A stretch of DNA of 64,000 nt, from the NCBI GenBank assembly GCA_025359065.1, contig JANYHM010000115.1, positions 79,512 to 143,511 on the forward strand. The letters run 5' to 3'. Made by a program: the position numbers and the translations under genes. The DNA is from Synechococcales cyanobacterium GL140_1_metabinner_5_sub (GTDB lineage: Bacteria; Cyanobacteriota; Cyanobacteriia; Cyanobacteriales; Chamaesiphonaceae). Shown here one piece after another: positions 49,321 to 58,234 of the stretch; the first letter of the stretch is position 1, and every line of letters starts with the position of its first letter. Under the pieces are notes generated by a model that searched no databases, was not told where the DNA came from, and saw only the letters and a program-made list of their open reading frames with translations.

Positions 49321-50151
49321 TTATTTTGGTTCTTGAGCCACTACTTTAGAGGCAACAAAACCCACCATCCGATCGAGCGCAAAGCCCACTAACCCCACAT
49401 AGACCAGACCAATAATAATTTGGCTCATCAAACTATTGGTGTAAGAATCGAAGATGAAAAAGCCAATGCCTACACCACCAATAATCATTTCTGCCGCTAC
49501 GATCGCCAGCCAAGATAAACCAATTCCAATTCGTAAACCAGTAAAAATATAGGGAAGGGCAGCGGGTAACAAGATTTTGGTGACGTAAGTAGTCTTCGAG
49601 AGGCGTAGTACTCGTTTGACGTTAATGTAGTCCTGGGGGATTTGCTGAACGCCTACAATGGTGTTGATTAATATCGGCCATACCGCTGTAATAAAAATAA
49701 CAAAAATCGCTGAGGGTTCGTTACTCCTAAAGATAACCTGAGATAGCGGCAACCAAGCTAGTGGTGGCACGGTACGCAGGACTTGGAAAATGGGATCGAT
49801 CGCCTTAAAAATCAGCTTGTTGGAACCGACCAAAATCCCCACGCTTACTCCCACCACAGCAGCCAGAGAAAATCCGGCCATCACCCGCTGGAGACTAGCT
49901 AATACTTGCCACCCCAAGCCCTTATTGGTGAGACCTTTGTCAAAAAATGGATTGATAATGTAAGGGTCAAAAGTTTCCTTCCATACTTGGATTGGACCAG
50001 GTAAACCGATGGAGCCTTCTGGGCAAACAATTTGCCAAAGAGTCAATAGCACCAGTAGTGCAACTAGTGGTGGCAGTATCGTACCCACCAGCTTGCCAAG
50101 TTGGGAAGGTTTGAGTGGCAACGATTTTGGTTTGGGAATAGTAGCGGTCAT
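49321..50151 (-). CDS. nrtB: Nitrate/nitrite ABC transporter permease NrtB
   Basis: A 276-residue inner-membrane permease with about six transmembrane helices. The EAA-type coupling loop runs QQIPQDYINVKRVLRLSK and ends LLPAALPYIFTGLRIGIG. It lies 30 bp upstream of nrtC. Confidence 0.92.
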   Translation of the reverse strand: MTATIPKPKSLPLKPSQLGKLVGTILPPLVALLVLLTLWQIVCPEGSIGLPGPIQVWKETFDPYIINPFFDKGLTNKGLGWQVLASLQRVMAGFSLAAVVGVSVGILVGSNKLIFKAIDPIFQVLRTVPPLAWLPLSQVIFRSNEPSAIFVIFITAVWPILINTIVGVQQIPQDYINVKRVLRLSKTTYVTKILLPAALPYIFTGLRIGIGLSWLAIVAAEMIIGGVGIGFFIFDSYTNSLMSQIIIGLVYVGLVGFALDRMVGFVASKVVAQEPK

Positions 50152-50240
50152 AAAAATATCCAGGATGAATAGTTAACAAACTGTCGATCTCGTCCCGAGA
50201 TGTTGCCGAGATCGACAGTGATAATCTCGAAGAGTTGATT

Positions 50241-51557
50241 TTAGGCAGCCTTGAACTTCAGACCCTTCAAATATTCTTCTGGCTTAGCAGGGTCAAACTT
50301 GGTGCCATCAAAGAAAGTCTCTACACCGCGCGAGTCGCTAGTCGGAATCTCGGCTTCCTTAACCCCAGCCTGCTTCGCAGCCAGCTTCCAAATATCCGAT
50401 CGATTTACTTTTTTCACCAGCGCCTTGATATCGGTGGTTGCCGGAATATAGCCCCAGCGAATGTTCTCAGTTAAGAACCACAAATCGTGACTCTGGTAGG
50501 GATAAGAAGCGTTATCTGCCCAAAATTTCATGGCGTTAGCGAAGCCTTTTACTGGTGGACGAGCATCACCATAGTTCACATCGCCTTGCAGTGGGCCTAA
50601 AATATCTGCTGGCGGCACTTTGAACCACTTGGCATCAGAGACTATTTTGACTAGCTCTTCTTTGTTTTCGGCTTTGTCACACCATTGCTGAGCTTCAATA
50701 ATTGCCGCTGTCAGTGCTTGGGCAGCCTTTGGATGTTTTTCTACCCAGTCAGCCCGCATGGCAAAAGCTTTCTCGGGGTGATCTTTCCATATTTCACCAG
50801 TTACCAAGGCAATACTACCAATTTTGTTGTTAACCAACTGATTGTTCCAAGGTTCACCCACACAGAACATTTCCATAGTGCCAGCTTTCATGTTGGCTAC
50901 CATTTGTGGTGGCGGTACCGGAATAATCGAAATATCTTTGGTGGGGTCTACGCCGTTAGCTGATAGCCAATAGCGCATCCACAGATCGTGAGTACCGCCA
51001 GGGAAGGTAACAGCAGCTTTCAGGTCTGGTTTAGCAGCTTTTACTTTACTTATCACTTCCTTCAGGTTAGGACTCTTCAGGGCAATCTTGGCCTCTTTAT
51101 AGCTGCTGGCGATCGAAATAGCCTGACCATTGGTATTTAATCTGGCCAAGATATTCATCGGTAACGGCTGCTTACTTTTAGTTTTGCCCAAGGTCAATAA
51201 ATAAGGCATCGGCGATAGAATGTGTGCGCCATCAATCCCGCCACCAGCAGAACCGACTTCTAAGTTACCAGATGTGACTGGCCAGGATGCTTGTTTTATA
51301 ACTTCTACATCGGTCATTCCGTACTTTTTAAACAATCCCTTCTCTAAAGCAATAATTAATGGCGAAGAGTCGGTGAGGGCAATAAAGCCCAATCTGGCCT
51401 TATTGGTTTCTAGCCCATTGGCTGGCGCTTTTCCGGGATCGGTCGTTGCTGCTTTGGGGTCAGTACTCTTATTATTGGTACAAGCGTTGATTAAGACACT
51501 TCCTGCGGCTGCTGCTCCAACGCTAACGATGAACTTTCGACGTGTAAACTGACTCAT
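50241..51557 (-). CDS. nrtA: Nitrate-binding lipoprotein NrtA
   Basis: The periplasmic binding protein of the transporter, 438 residues. A twin-arginine-like TRRKF and lipobox LINAC mark a Tat-type lipoprotein signal. Residues matching known NrtA ligands are Trp in KQASWPV, Gln in TNGQAI, His in PGGTHDLW and Lys in HPEKAF. CmpA has an acidic residue at that last position, as I recall, so this favours nitrate over bicarbonate. Start at ATG 51557 with AAAGG 4 bases upstream; the frame is open to a TTG at 51575. Confidence 0.9.
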   Translation of the reverse strand: MSQFTRRKFIVSVGAAAAGSVLINACTNNKSTDPKAATTDPGKAPANGLETNKARLGFIALTDSSPLIIALEKGLFKKYGMTDVEVIKQASWPVTSGNLEVGSAGGGIDGAHILSPMPYLLTLGKTKSKQPLPMNILARLNTNGQAISIASSYKEAKIALKSPNLKEVISKVKAAKPDLKAAVTFPGGTHDLWMRYWLSANGVDPTKDISIIPVPPPQMVANMKAGTMEMFCVGEPWNNQLVNNKIGSIALVTGEIWKDHPEKAFAMRADWVEKHPKAAQALTAAIIEAQQWCDKAENKEELVKIVSDAKWFKVPPADILGPLQGDVNYGDARPPVKGFANAMKFWADNASYPYQSHDLWFLTENIRWGYIPATTDIKALVKKVNRSDIWKLAAKQAGVKEAEIPTSDSRGVETFFDGTKFDPAKPEEYLKGLKFKAA

Positions 51558-51670
51558 TTTACCTTTGATCTCCAACCACTAAAAATAGGCTTATTTGTTT
51601 CAGACTCAGTGATTATGAATTTTCATAGCTTAACAAAACTGTAAAATTTGGCACAAAAAGCATATTTTTT

Positions 51671-51684
51671 GCAATATTTGATAC
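51671..51684 (-). promoter_or_regulatory. Weak NtcA-like site upstream of nrtA
   Basis: On the minus strand GTA-N8-TGC, one mismatch from the consensus, 114 bp before nrtA. A TACAGT box lies 27 bp downstream. AT-rich sequence makes this a tentative call. Confidence 0.3.
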
Positions 51685-51876
51685 CTGAAAAACAGATAAT
51701 ATAAAACAGTGTTTCTTGCTACATTTGCTAATAATTTTTTTATTAATATGCTATCAAATAATAACAGTAGCGATCGATACGAAAAATCTAAACAATCAAT
51801 TTGCTAATAGTAAAAAAAGATACGGTTTATGTTTGCAGAACAATAAAAGTAATTTTCGATACAAAAAATACCACAC

Positions 51877-51904
51877 AAAAAACGCTGGATATCCAGCGTT
51901 TTTT
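51877..51904 (-). terminator. Palindromic terminator after the cupin gene
   Basis: A perfect 28-bp palindrome with AACGCTGG/CCAGCGTT core and A/T tracts on both sides, 18 bp past the cupin stop. It could act in both directions. Confidence 0.82.
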
Positions 51905-51922
51905 TACGATTCTAAAGATAAA

Positions 51923-52333
51923 TCAATTTTTCTGTGCAGGTTGATTTGCAGGAGTGCGTGAGTAATCGTCTTCAATGCGCACAATGTCATCTTCACCTAG
52001 ATATTCGCCATTCTGTACCTCAATCATCACCAGCGGAATCACCCCAGGATTTTCTAGGCGGTGCAGAGTGCAGGGCGGCACATAAGTAGACTGGTTGCAG
52101 CTTAGAACTTCTTCCTTACCACCACAAGTCACCTTGGCAGTTCCAGACACCACAATCCAATGCTCACTGCGATGATGATGCATCTGGAGACTGAGACGGT
52201 GATTGGGCTTCACCTCAATCCGCTTGATTTTGTATCCCTTAGCTTCTTCTAAGATTGTGAAAGAACCCCAAGGACGTAACTCAGTCGCAGCAACAGTACT
52301 AAGGGTTTCCGGCAGCAGTTGAATATCTGGCAT
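51923..52333 (-). CDS. Cupin protein, mannose-6-phosphate isomerase type II-like
   Basis: A 136-residue single cupin resembling the C-terminal isomerase domain of bifunctional ManC/AlgA: RPWGSFTILEEAKGYKIKR, then metal-binding SLQMHHHRSEHWIVVSGTA and VPPCTLHRLENPG. Likely a stand-alone phosphomannose isomerase, or a cupin of the same fold. It is the last gene of a minus-strand run, 63 bp after the NAGPA-type gene. Confidence 0.88.
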   Translation of the reverse strand: MPDIQLLPETLSTVAATELRPWGSFTILEEAKGYKIKRIEVKPNHRLSLQMHHHRSEHWIVVSGTAKVTCGGKEEVLSCNQSTYVPPCTLHRLENPGVIPLVMIEVQNGEYLGEDDIVRIEDDYSRTPANQPAQKN

Positions 52334-52396
52334 AGCTCGTTTGGTATTGAGTCACTACTTCCGAATTTTAACTAAAAACGGTTCATGTTGTAATCA

Positions 52397-54151
52397 TCAA
52401 TTTCCCGCAACGTTCAAAAAAATACCCAATCCGTTATTGACCTTGGCCGTAGTTGCAGGCGATCGATTGACCAACTGCCCACCCAAAAATAAACTGGTAG
52501 AGCTACCCCCATCTAGGTTCAAGGCATCTACTGCTCCCATTTCCTGGAGCATTTTGGCCAATTCACCCAAAGTTGGCCCCTTGCCGCCCACCCGATCGAG
52601 GGCACTCACCACCCATAGCTTACCCTGAGCATTTACGGCAATCGCACTGCGCGCTGCGACTGACTTGGAGCCGAAACCACTGCCAAATTTTTCTGCCGTA
52701 GTATCCAATACTACCTGTCGCTGTTGCACTAGCCAGGGGCCTGCCCCCAAAACGTTGGGCAGTTGATCGAACTCTGCCGGACTGCTGTTGGCAGCTATTT
52801 GCACAGTAGTCCCCACCGCCCAATCGGCCAAAGCTCCACCCCGCCCAATCAACAAATAACCATCCCGAGGAATCGGAACGGTAACGGCGGCACTAGCCGC
52901 GCCCCCACTGGTCACTTGCTGCACCTTGCCACCTTGAACCGTCAAAATCAGCTCATTATTAGTAAGCGGTTGATAGGTATTGCCCCAATCGATCGAATAG
53001 CGGCCAACCGAGCCTTGGCTTAAGCCACTGTTCAACAAATTATTCACCACTTGGCCACGACTGCTGGTGATCTTTTCGCTGTAACTCAACCGCCCAATCT
53101 GCCAGCCGCCTTTCTCTTGCCAGCCCAAAGCTGCTCGCCCCAAAATGGGGCTAGAGAGCCATTTACCATTAACTTTAATTGCCCCCAACGGCTGGCGAGT
53201 AATGCGATTAAAATAACCACCATTAATCGCCGCCGCTGCTCCATTACTGGTGGCAATATCGCCGATCGGGCTGCTGCCCACCACATTAGCTTGACCAAAA
53301 ATAGGACGGAGACTGACTTTTTGTGGATCTAGCTCCAAGATAGATAATGGGAACCGCTGACCCGCTGAACCCTGCCATTTTTGCTGCCAGGTAATTCCCG
53401 GTGCCCAGGCAATCTTCCATTCTGTCATGACCGTAGGAGACATTTCGATCTTGATTCCTTTGCCAGTGCCGATCGCCCGCGCCCGACTGCCCAATTTAAT
53501 CGGAAACTGAATCACGGTCTTTTGATCTTTGCCAGTAATTTTAAAGCTGGTATTGGTAATATTCTGGTCATCCCCCGGTTCGGTGCTGCTAGGATTTGTC
53601 CCCGCTGTCACGGGTGCTTGAATTAGTGAGGGTTTCGCAGCGGTATAAATAGTTAAAAAACCGGAGGTGGCATCTTGGCTTAAGCGCCAGGGCACTACGG
53701 CTCCAGTTTCTACTTGAATCTCCGCTCGATCGCTGCCCAAACCGTTAGCATTAACGGTACTAATTTCGGTTTTAGCGGTAGTGACCTGCAGACGATTACC
53801 AGTAACCTGCCAGTGCCAGCCAACATTTTTGGCTAGAGTAGTGACATCTAGATAACGATACTGTCGATTGATCGTCGCTGCCAACGGCTGAAAAGACTTC
53901 ACTGTACCAAAAGCATCTACTGGCTGACTGCGGTAGTTCTCTGAACTAGAGAGTATTAATCCCATCTGATACATTAAACCGGTATCACTGAGTTGGAGTT
54001 TATTACTGCGAATTCGCCAAGGGATGGAAACGGAAGCATTACCATTGATGGTCACTTCGGTTCCCTGTTGGCTACTCTGAGCAAGCGAGGATGTAGGATT
54101 CGAGAAAAGCAGGGCCGTAGCCAGAACAATAACAGTTATTTTTACGGTCAT
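52397..54151 (-). CDS. Phosphodiester glycosidase (NAGPA/DUF2233) family exported protein
   Basis: A 584-residue exported protein (signal peptide IVLATALLFSNPTSSLAQ). Residues about 35-125 resemble a copper-amine-oxidase-type N-terminal repeat (SIPWRIRSNKLQLSDTG). The NAGPA domain spans about 280-580, with AAAINGGYFNR, VVSALDRVGGKGPTLGELA and ALNLDGGSSTSLF. Members remove sugar-phosphodiester groups or act in the envelope; the substrate here is unknown. It lies 26 bp after the histidine kinase. Confidence 0.87.
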   Translation of the reverse strand: MTVKITVIVLATALLFSNPTSSLAQSSQQGTEVTINGNASVSIPWRIRSNKLQLSDTGLMYQMGLILSSSENYRSQPVDAFGTVKSFQPLAATINRQYRYLDVTTLAKNVGWHWQVTGNRLQVTTAKTEISTVNANGLGSDRAEIQVETGAVVPWRLSQDATSGFLTIYTAAKPSLIQAPVTAGTNPSSTEPGDDQNITNTSFKITGKDQKTVIQFPIKLGSRARAIGTGKGIKIEMSPTVMTEWKIAWAPGITWQQKWQGSAGQRFPLSILELDPQKVSLRPIFGQANVVGSSPIGDIATSNGAAAAINGGYFNRITRQPLGAIKVNGKWLSSPILGRAALGWQEKGGWQIGRLSYSEKITSSRGQVVNNLLNSGLSQGSVGRYSIDWGNTYQPLTNNELILTVQGGKVQQVTSGGAASAAVTVPIPRDGYLLIGRGGALADWAVGTTVQIAANSSPAEFDQLPNVLGAGPWLVQQRQVVLDTTAEKFGSGFGSKSVAARSAIAVNAQGKLWVVSALDRVGGKGPTLGELAKMLQEMGAVDALNLDGGSSTSLFLGGQLVNRSPATTAKVNNGLGIFLNVAGN

Positions 54152-54177
54152 TTTTGTAGTTGAAATTAGAGCTGAGA

Positions 54178-55464
54178 CTAAACTACCTGTCGGCGGATAT
54201 TTGGGGCTGATTGTTGGGGCATTAAAATCACCACCCGACCACCACCTTGCGGCTGATTACTGGCAGCAACCGTGCCTTTGTGCGCTAAGATAATTTGCTT
54301 GACGATCGCCAGACCCAATCCATTACTAGTGGTCATACTGTCATCGCGCTCGTCTTGGTGGCGAGAAACATCGCCACGATATAGTCGATCAAACACATAG
54401 GGTAAATCTTTGAGGGTAAAACCCTGGCCACGATCTAAAATTTCCAATTGAATATAATTGTCTTTCACTGAGCTGTTGATTACAATCTCAGATTTATGAG
54501 GGCTAAATTTAATCGCATTATCAAATAGATTTATTAGCACTTGTGCTAAACGACTAGAATCGGCTAATACCGAAAAAGTTCCTTCACCATTTTGGATCAA
54601 AGTAACTTGTTTCTGGCTGGCAAATGGTTCTAGACTTTGCCAAGCGGTGTTGACGATTTCACTTATTTCTACTGGCCGCAAAGTAATATTTTGGCTAGGA
54701 GCTTCTTCTAAACTGTTGAGATCTAAGAAATCTTGCACCAAACGACTGAGTCGATCGATTTCGTCTAACATTCGACCTAGCCAATGCACGCTATCAACAT
54801 CTACTTTGCTTTCTAATGTCTCTGCCACCAGCCGGATTGAAGTTAAGGGGGTTCTTAGTTCGTGGGCCAAGTCACTAGCCCAGCGAGTACGCTGCTGAGA
54901 AAGATCAATCAATGGCTGGCGATTTTCTAAAAATATACCCACATTGCGATCGGATAAAGACACCGTAGAAGCTTTGAGAGTAACACCAGCACTATCGGTA
55001 GCCTGATCAAGATAGCTGGGATAAAATTGCCATTCTAAATCTTGGTGTTCTTTTTGAGAGCGAGTTTTTTGAATCAGCTTATCTAGCTCATAAGATCGCA
55101 CTGTTTCTAGCAAGAGCCGCTGTTGACCGGGCTGCCAGTTTTCTATGTGCAGCAGCTCTTGGGTAAGGTCGTTACACCACAAAATCTGATTATCTTCATC
55201 GAGCTGTAAGTAACCGATCGGGGCATTTTGTAAAAGTATTTGCCAATCTTTGAGCTGCGATCTTAAATATTCTCGCTCTTGTTGCAATTGGGCAGCTTTG
55301 CGCCGCAGTTGCGAGGCCACCGGTAACGAGATATTTTCGGGCTGTCGGTAGTCCAAAACTTCTAAAATTGATTGGAGCTGAGCCAAAGTTTTAGCCCGAT
55401 ACCAATAAATTCCGGCTAGTGAACCGATGGCGATGCCCAACAGTAAAAAAACAACAGATGCCAA
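54178..55464 (-). CDS. sphS: Sensor histidine kinase, SphS/PhoR-like
   Basis: 428 residues. An N-terminal membrane segment (VVFLLLGIAIGSLAGIYWY) is followed by a PAS domain (about 70-185: NAPIGYLQLDEDNQILWCN), then HisKA with His201 in ASDLAHELRTPLTS, and HATPase boxes (LINLFDNAIKFS, LDRGQGF, GLGLAIVKQI). This single-helix-plus-PAS layout matches the phosphate sensor SphS. No response regulator gene is adjacent, so the partner is elsewhere. The specific SphS assignment is moderately confident. Confidence 0.85.
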   Translation of the reverse strand: MASVVFLLLGIAIGSLAGIYWYRAKTLAQLQSILEVLDYRQPENISLPVASQLRRKAAQLQQEREYLRSQLKDWQILLQNAPIGYLQLDEDNQILWCNDLTQELLHIENWQPGQQRLLLETVRSYELDKLIQKTRSQKEHQDLEWQFYPSYLDQATDSAGVTLKASTVSLSDRNVGIFLENRQPLIDLSQQRTRWASDLAHELRTPLTSIRLVAETLESKVDVDSVHWLGRMLDEIDRLSRLVQDFLDLNSLEEAPSQNITLRPVEISEIVNTAWQSLEPFASQKQVTLIQNGEGTFSVLADSSRLAQVLINLFDNAIKFSPHKSEIVINSSVKDNYIQLEILDRGQGFTLKDLPYVFDRLYRGDVSRHQDERDDSMTTSNGLGLAIVKQIILAHKGTVAASNQPQGGGRVVILMPQQSAPNIRRQVV

Positions 55465-55468
55465 GGCG

Positions 55469-56260
55469 CTATGCTCCCCGAGAAACTATTCCCGACCATT
55501 GAATTTTTTTCAATTTTTCTCGCCGATAGGAGAAAAAGTTATCTGGTTCTTGAAACGTGCAGTGGGGAGCGATCGAAATCTGCTGATCGGTCAAGCCCAG
55601 TTGTCGGAGCTGCCATAAGTTCACCCGCCGCACGTCTAACCGTATTCTACCGGGCTGCTCATCTGGTAAAAGGGGCGAATCTTGGAGGCTCAAGGCTCGA
55701 TCGATAATTTCGTCTGGTTTAGCTCCCTGTAGCTCGGGCAAAATCGAGAGACAAACTTCGGCTCCTACACCAGTTGTGACCTGATAAACTTCGCCATTGA
55801 TCGCCGGTCCGATTGCCACCCGCAAATTGGCAGGCTTTGTACCCAATGCTAATAGCTTATTGACGGCTATGCCCACAATTCCTTGGGCTGTACCGCGCCA
55901 GCCAGCATGAACTGCTGACACCATGCCGGTTTGAGTATCGGCTAACAAAATTGGACTGCAGTCAGCGCTGGCTACCCACAAAGCTTGGTGGCTAGCGTCA
56001 GCAATCAATCCATCGGCCATCGCTAGGCCAGTTTCTTGTTCTTTTAGTGGTGCATCGATCATTTCAGATGGACTGAGCACAATATTTCCATGTACCTGTT
56101 TCACCTGATTACTACTAGCAATCGGCAATATTTGCTCGGTGATTTGAGGCGGATCGAGTGGGGCAAAATGCTTGGTCAAGAAACCATGTTGCCAGTCTGT
56201 CAACAAGTCGCAGGTAAGATAGGGACGACCTTGAATTTTCTGCCAGTGCCAGTTTGTCAT
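55469..56260 (-). CDS. pgeF: Peptidoglycan editing factor PgeF (YfiH, laccase-domain)
   Basis: A 263-residue protein of the multicopper-oxidase-like YfiH family, reported to remove mis-incorporated serine from peptidoglycan precursors. Motifs: ADGLIADASHQALWVASADC, then ILLADTQTGMVSAVHAGWRGT. Metal ligands are the Cys in SADCSP, the His in VHAGWRGT and a late His in IAPHCTF. It lies 4 bp before the histidine kinase, so the two are probably co-transcribed. Confidence 0.92.
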   Translation of the reverse strand: MTNWHWQKIQGRPYLTCDLLTDWQHGFLTKHFAPLDPPQITEQILPIASSNQVKQVHGNIVLSPSEMIDAPLKEQETGLAMADGLIADASHQALWVASADCSPILLADTQTGMVSAVHAGWRGTAQGIVGIAVNKLLALGTKPANLRVAIGPAINGEVYQVTTGVGAEVCLSILPELQGAKPDEIIDRALSLQDSPLLPDEQPGRIRLDVRRVNLWQLRQLGLTDQQISIAPHCTFQEPDNFFSYRREKLKKIQWSGIVSRGA

Positions 56261-56413
56261 GGATTTTTGTCACAATCGATAGCATCTAGTGTAACAGTCT
56301 TGTTACAAAAATCAAAACTGGTCGAACTTTTCACAGATGCCAACATGCAGCAGCTATTTAAAGTCCGACCAGCAAAGATTTTGAATCAGTAAACCAATTG
56401 GCTATCGGCTAAA

Positions 56414-56746
56414 TTACCAGCCTTTTTCAGACTGAGAAAGCACGTAGGTTGCTACATCTTCGATTTGAGCAGCGCTTAAACGACCGCCAAAAGCAGGCAT
56501 TGCATTTTTACCCTTAGTTACTTGGGTAGTAATAGCCTCGATCGAGTTCATGCCGTATTGAGCCAAAGCTTCCTTCTTCAAGGTTTTGTTGGCCATAATT
56601 ACGTTGTTGCCACCGGCATGACAAGCAGCACAGTTAGCACTGAAGATTTTGCCGCCGCTAGCCGCGTCGCCAGCGAATGCCGGAGCCGAAAATGCCATAA
56701 ATACCACTGCAAAAGCCACAGTGAACAGTGAAATTAGTTTCTTCAA
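56414..56746 (-). CDS. petJ: Cytochrome c6 (TTG start)
   Basis: A soluble lumenal c-type cytochrome carrying electrons from cytochrome b6f to photosystem I. The signal peptide [19 protein letters not shown] is followed by [21 protein letters not shown] with the CxxCH haem site; the Met ligand lies in [11 protein letters not shown]. The ending [10 protein letters not shown] is typical. I start at TTG 56746, with AGGAG 6 bases upstream, giving 111 residues. The longer ATG frame to 56800 adds 18 non-homologous residues covering that ribosome site. psbV lies upstream on the same strand. Confidence 0.95.
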   Translation of the reverse strand: MKKLISLFTVAFAVVFMAFSAPAFAGDAASGGKIFSANCAACHAGGNNVIMANKTLKKEALAQYGMNSIEAITTQVTKGKNAMPAFGGRLSAAQIEDVATYVLSQSEKGW

Positions 56747-56878
56747 AGTAGTTCTCCTCTTAGAACAGGTGCTGCCAAGCAGCAAATATTTTTCTATCAC
56801 AACATTTTAACTGGCAGAAGCCTTCGGTAGTTATTACCTAGGGCTTCTGTATCAAAACCTTAACAATTGGTTCAGATC

Positions 56879-57379
56879 TTAACGAACGGTTTTACCGCCA
56901 CCCCATTGCTCGCCCATGATTTTGGGCTGCATTAAGATGTGGCCAGCGATCGCTGTCAAATCTGCATCAGAGAGATTTTTCATCTCAGTAAAGATATCCG
57001 CACTTTCAGTAGCGGGGTGGAGTTCAGATATCGAAGTTTCCCCGTCGTAGGTGGTGGGGTGCTTCAAATAATCAACCAAGGCGTTGACGTTGTTGCGGGC
57101 AGGGGTAGCACCAGACAAATCGCGCGGGCTAAGACCAACGTTGAAGTCTGTCTTGGTTACGCCACCAGCATGACATTGAGCACAGGTATCGCTGAACAAT
57201 CTACGTCCAGTGACCACCTGCTTCATGCTCATGGTAACGGTTTCACCTTCTGGATTGAGCACCACAGTACGGGTTGCAGCGTCCAATTCTACGGCTTGGG
57301 CGGGAAAAGTAACGGACTGGAATGCGAACATCAAGGTTGCTATAACCAGCAGCAGGAGTCGCTTGAGCATGTTTCTCAT
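56879..57379 (-). CDS. psbV: Photosystem II cytochrome c-550
   Basis: A 166-residue extrinsic lumenal subunit stabilising the oxygen-evolving complex. The signal peptide ends near PAQAVELD. The haem motif CAQCH is at about 65-69, with the distal His near YLKHPTTYDG or in GHILMQPKIMG. The start is either Met1 (57379) or Met4 (57370); neither has a strong ribosome site. It lies 132 bp upstream of petJ; both are lumenal c-type cytochromes. Confidence 0.96.
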   Translation of the reverse strand: MRNMLKRLLLLVIATLMFAFQSVTFPAQAVELDAATRTVVLNPEGETVTMSMKQVVTGRRLFSDTCAQCHAGGVTKTDFNVGLSPRDLSGATPARNNVNALVDYLKHPTTYDGETSISELHPATESADIFTEMKNLSDADLTAIAGHILMQPKIMGEQWGGGKTVR

Positions 57380-57673
57380 GGGAAATTCTGGCTTAATAAT
57401 GATGAATAAAGAACGCGATAAGTTTTTATAGATCGAGATTATCTCTTAGGTGTTACACATCATCTCACTATCCGCTGTTCGATCGCTGCCCAGATCAGGA
57501 GATGAGCAACGAAACTTAACATTTCCTTACCAGTTGGGGATCAGAGAGAGCCACTTCGATTGAGCTGTTTTAACAAACACTATTAGGTGCTATTTGTCAA
57601 GTCCATAAACCTTAACCTCAGCACTGGATATATTAGGTCAGAATTAAAAAGATCTGCATTACCCATAAGTTTT

Positions 57674-58198
57674 ATGATCTCTTTTAATTGGCGTGTTGAC
57701 TGGCGCAAAGTATTGATTCCGATCGCGCTTTCTTTGGTACTGTTCATCCCCGGATGTTTCCAGAAAGAGCCTTCTAAGTTTGCTCAGGTGCAAAAAGATA
57801 CCACCGCAAAGGGAGCTGAAAAAGCCGTAGCTAAGGATGCGACCCAGGGCAGCGAGTTTAATAAATTCTTCCCTGCCGATGCTGATGGCTACGATCGGGT
57901 ATTCTCCCAAGAGAAAAAAGGCTTTGCTGAAGCCAAGCTAAATAAAGGTGGCAAAAATGTGGCCGTCTTATCGATTAGCGATACTACCAGCTTGCCTGCC
58001 GCAGCCAACAAGTATCAAAAAAGCACCGAAAAGCTCGGCGGTTTTCCACTGCTAGTGGAAACACCCTTAAAAAGCACTGGTGTATTGGTTAAGAAATTCC
58101 AAGTAAAAGTAGCCTCTCGTGATGCTTCCTTTACTGCCGATAACCGGATGACTTGGCTGAAGAAATTTAACCTGGACGGACTCAGCAAGCTGAAGTAG
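57674..58198 (+). CDS. Lipoprotein of unknown function
   Basis: A 174-residue lipoprotein. The signal peptide VLIPIALSLVLFIPGC provides the lipobox Cys. The mature part is small and Lys-rich, with EFNKFFPADADGYDRVFSQ, KKGFAEAKLNKGGKNVAVLSI and FQVKVASRDASFTADNRM. Start at ATG 57674 because it opens the signal peptide; the frame extends to 57587. Not recognised. It lies 36 bp before another unknown gene. Confidence 0.75.
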   Translation: MISFNWRVDWRKVLIPIALSLVLFIPGCFQKEPSKFAQVQKDTTAKGAEKAVAKDATQGSEFNKFFPADADGYDRVFSQEKKGFAEAKLNKGGKNVAVLSISDTTSLPAAANKYQKSTEKLGGFPLLVETPLKSTGVLVKKFQVKVASRDASFTADNRMTWLKKFNLDGLSKLK

Positions 58199-58234
58199 CG
58201 ACAATAACCTGTAAAAAACTAAGGAGTCTGAACA

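Larger units (their letters stand above)
51558..51922. other. nrtA upstream region
   Basis: 365 bp, very AT-rich, between nrtA and the cupin gene. It should contain the nrt promoter. A one-mismatch NtcA-like site lies at 51671-51684, and a perfect palindrome (51877-51904) ends the cupin transcript. The plus-strand frame at 51716-51961 is a chance ORF. Confidence 0.5.

Noticed and set aside
51716..51961. 81-residue hydrophobic plus-strand frame
   Set aside because: It lies in the AT-rich nrt promoter region, crosses the palindromic terminator and runs into the cupin gene.
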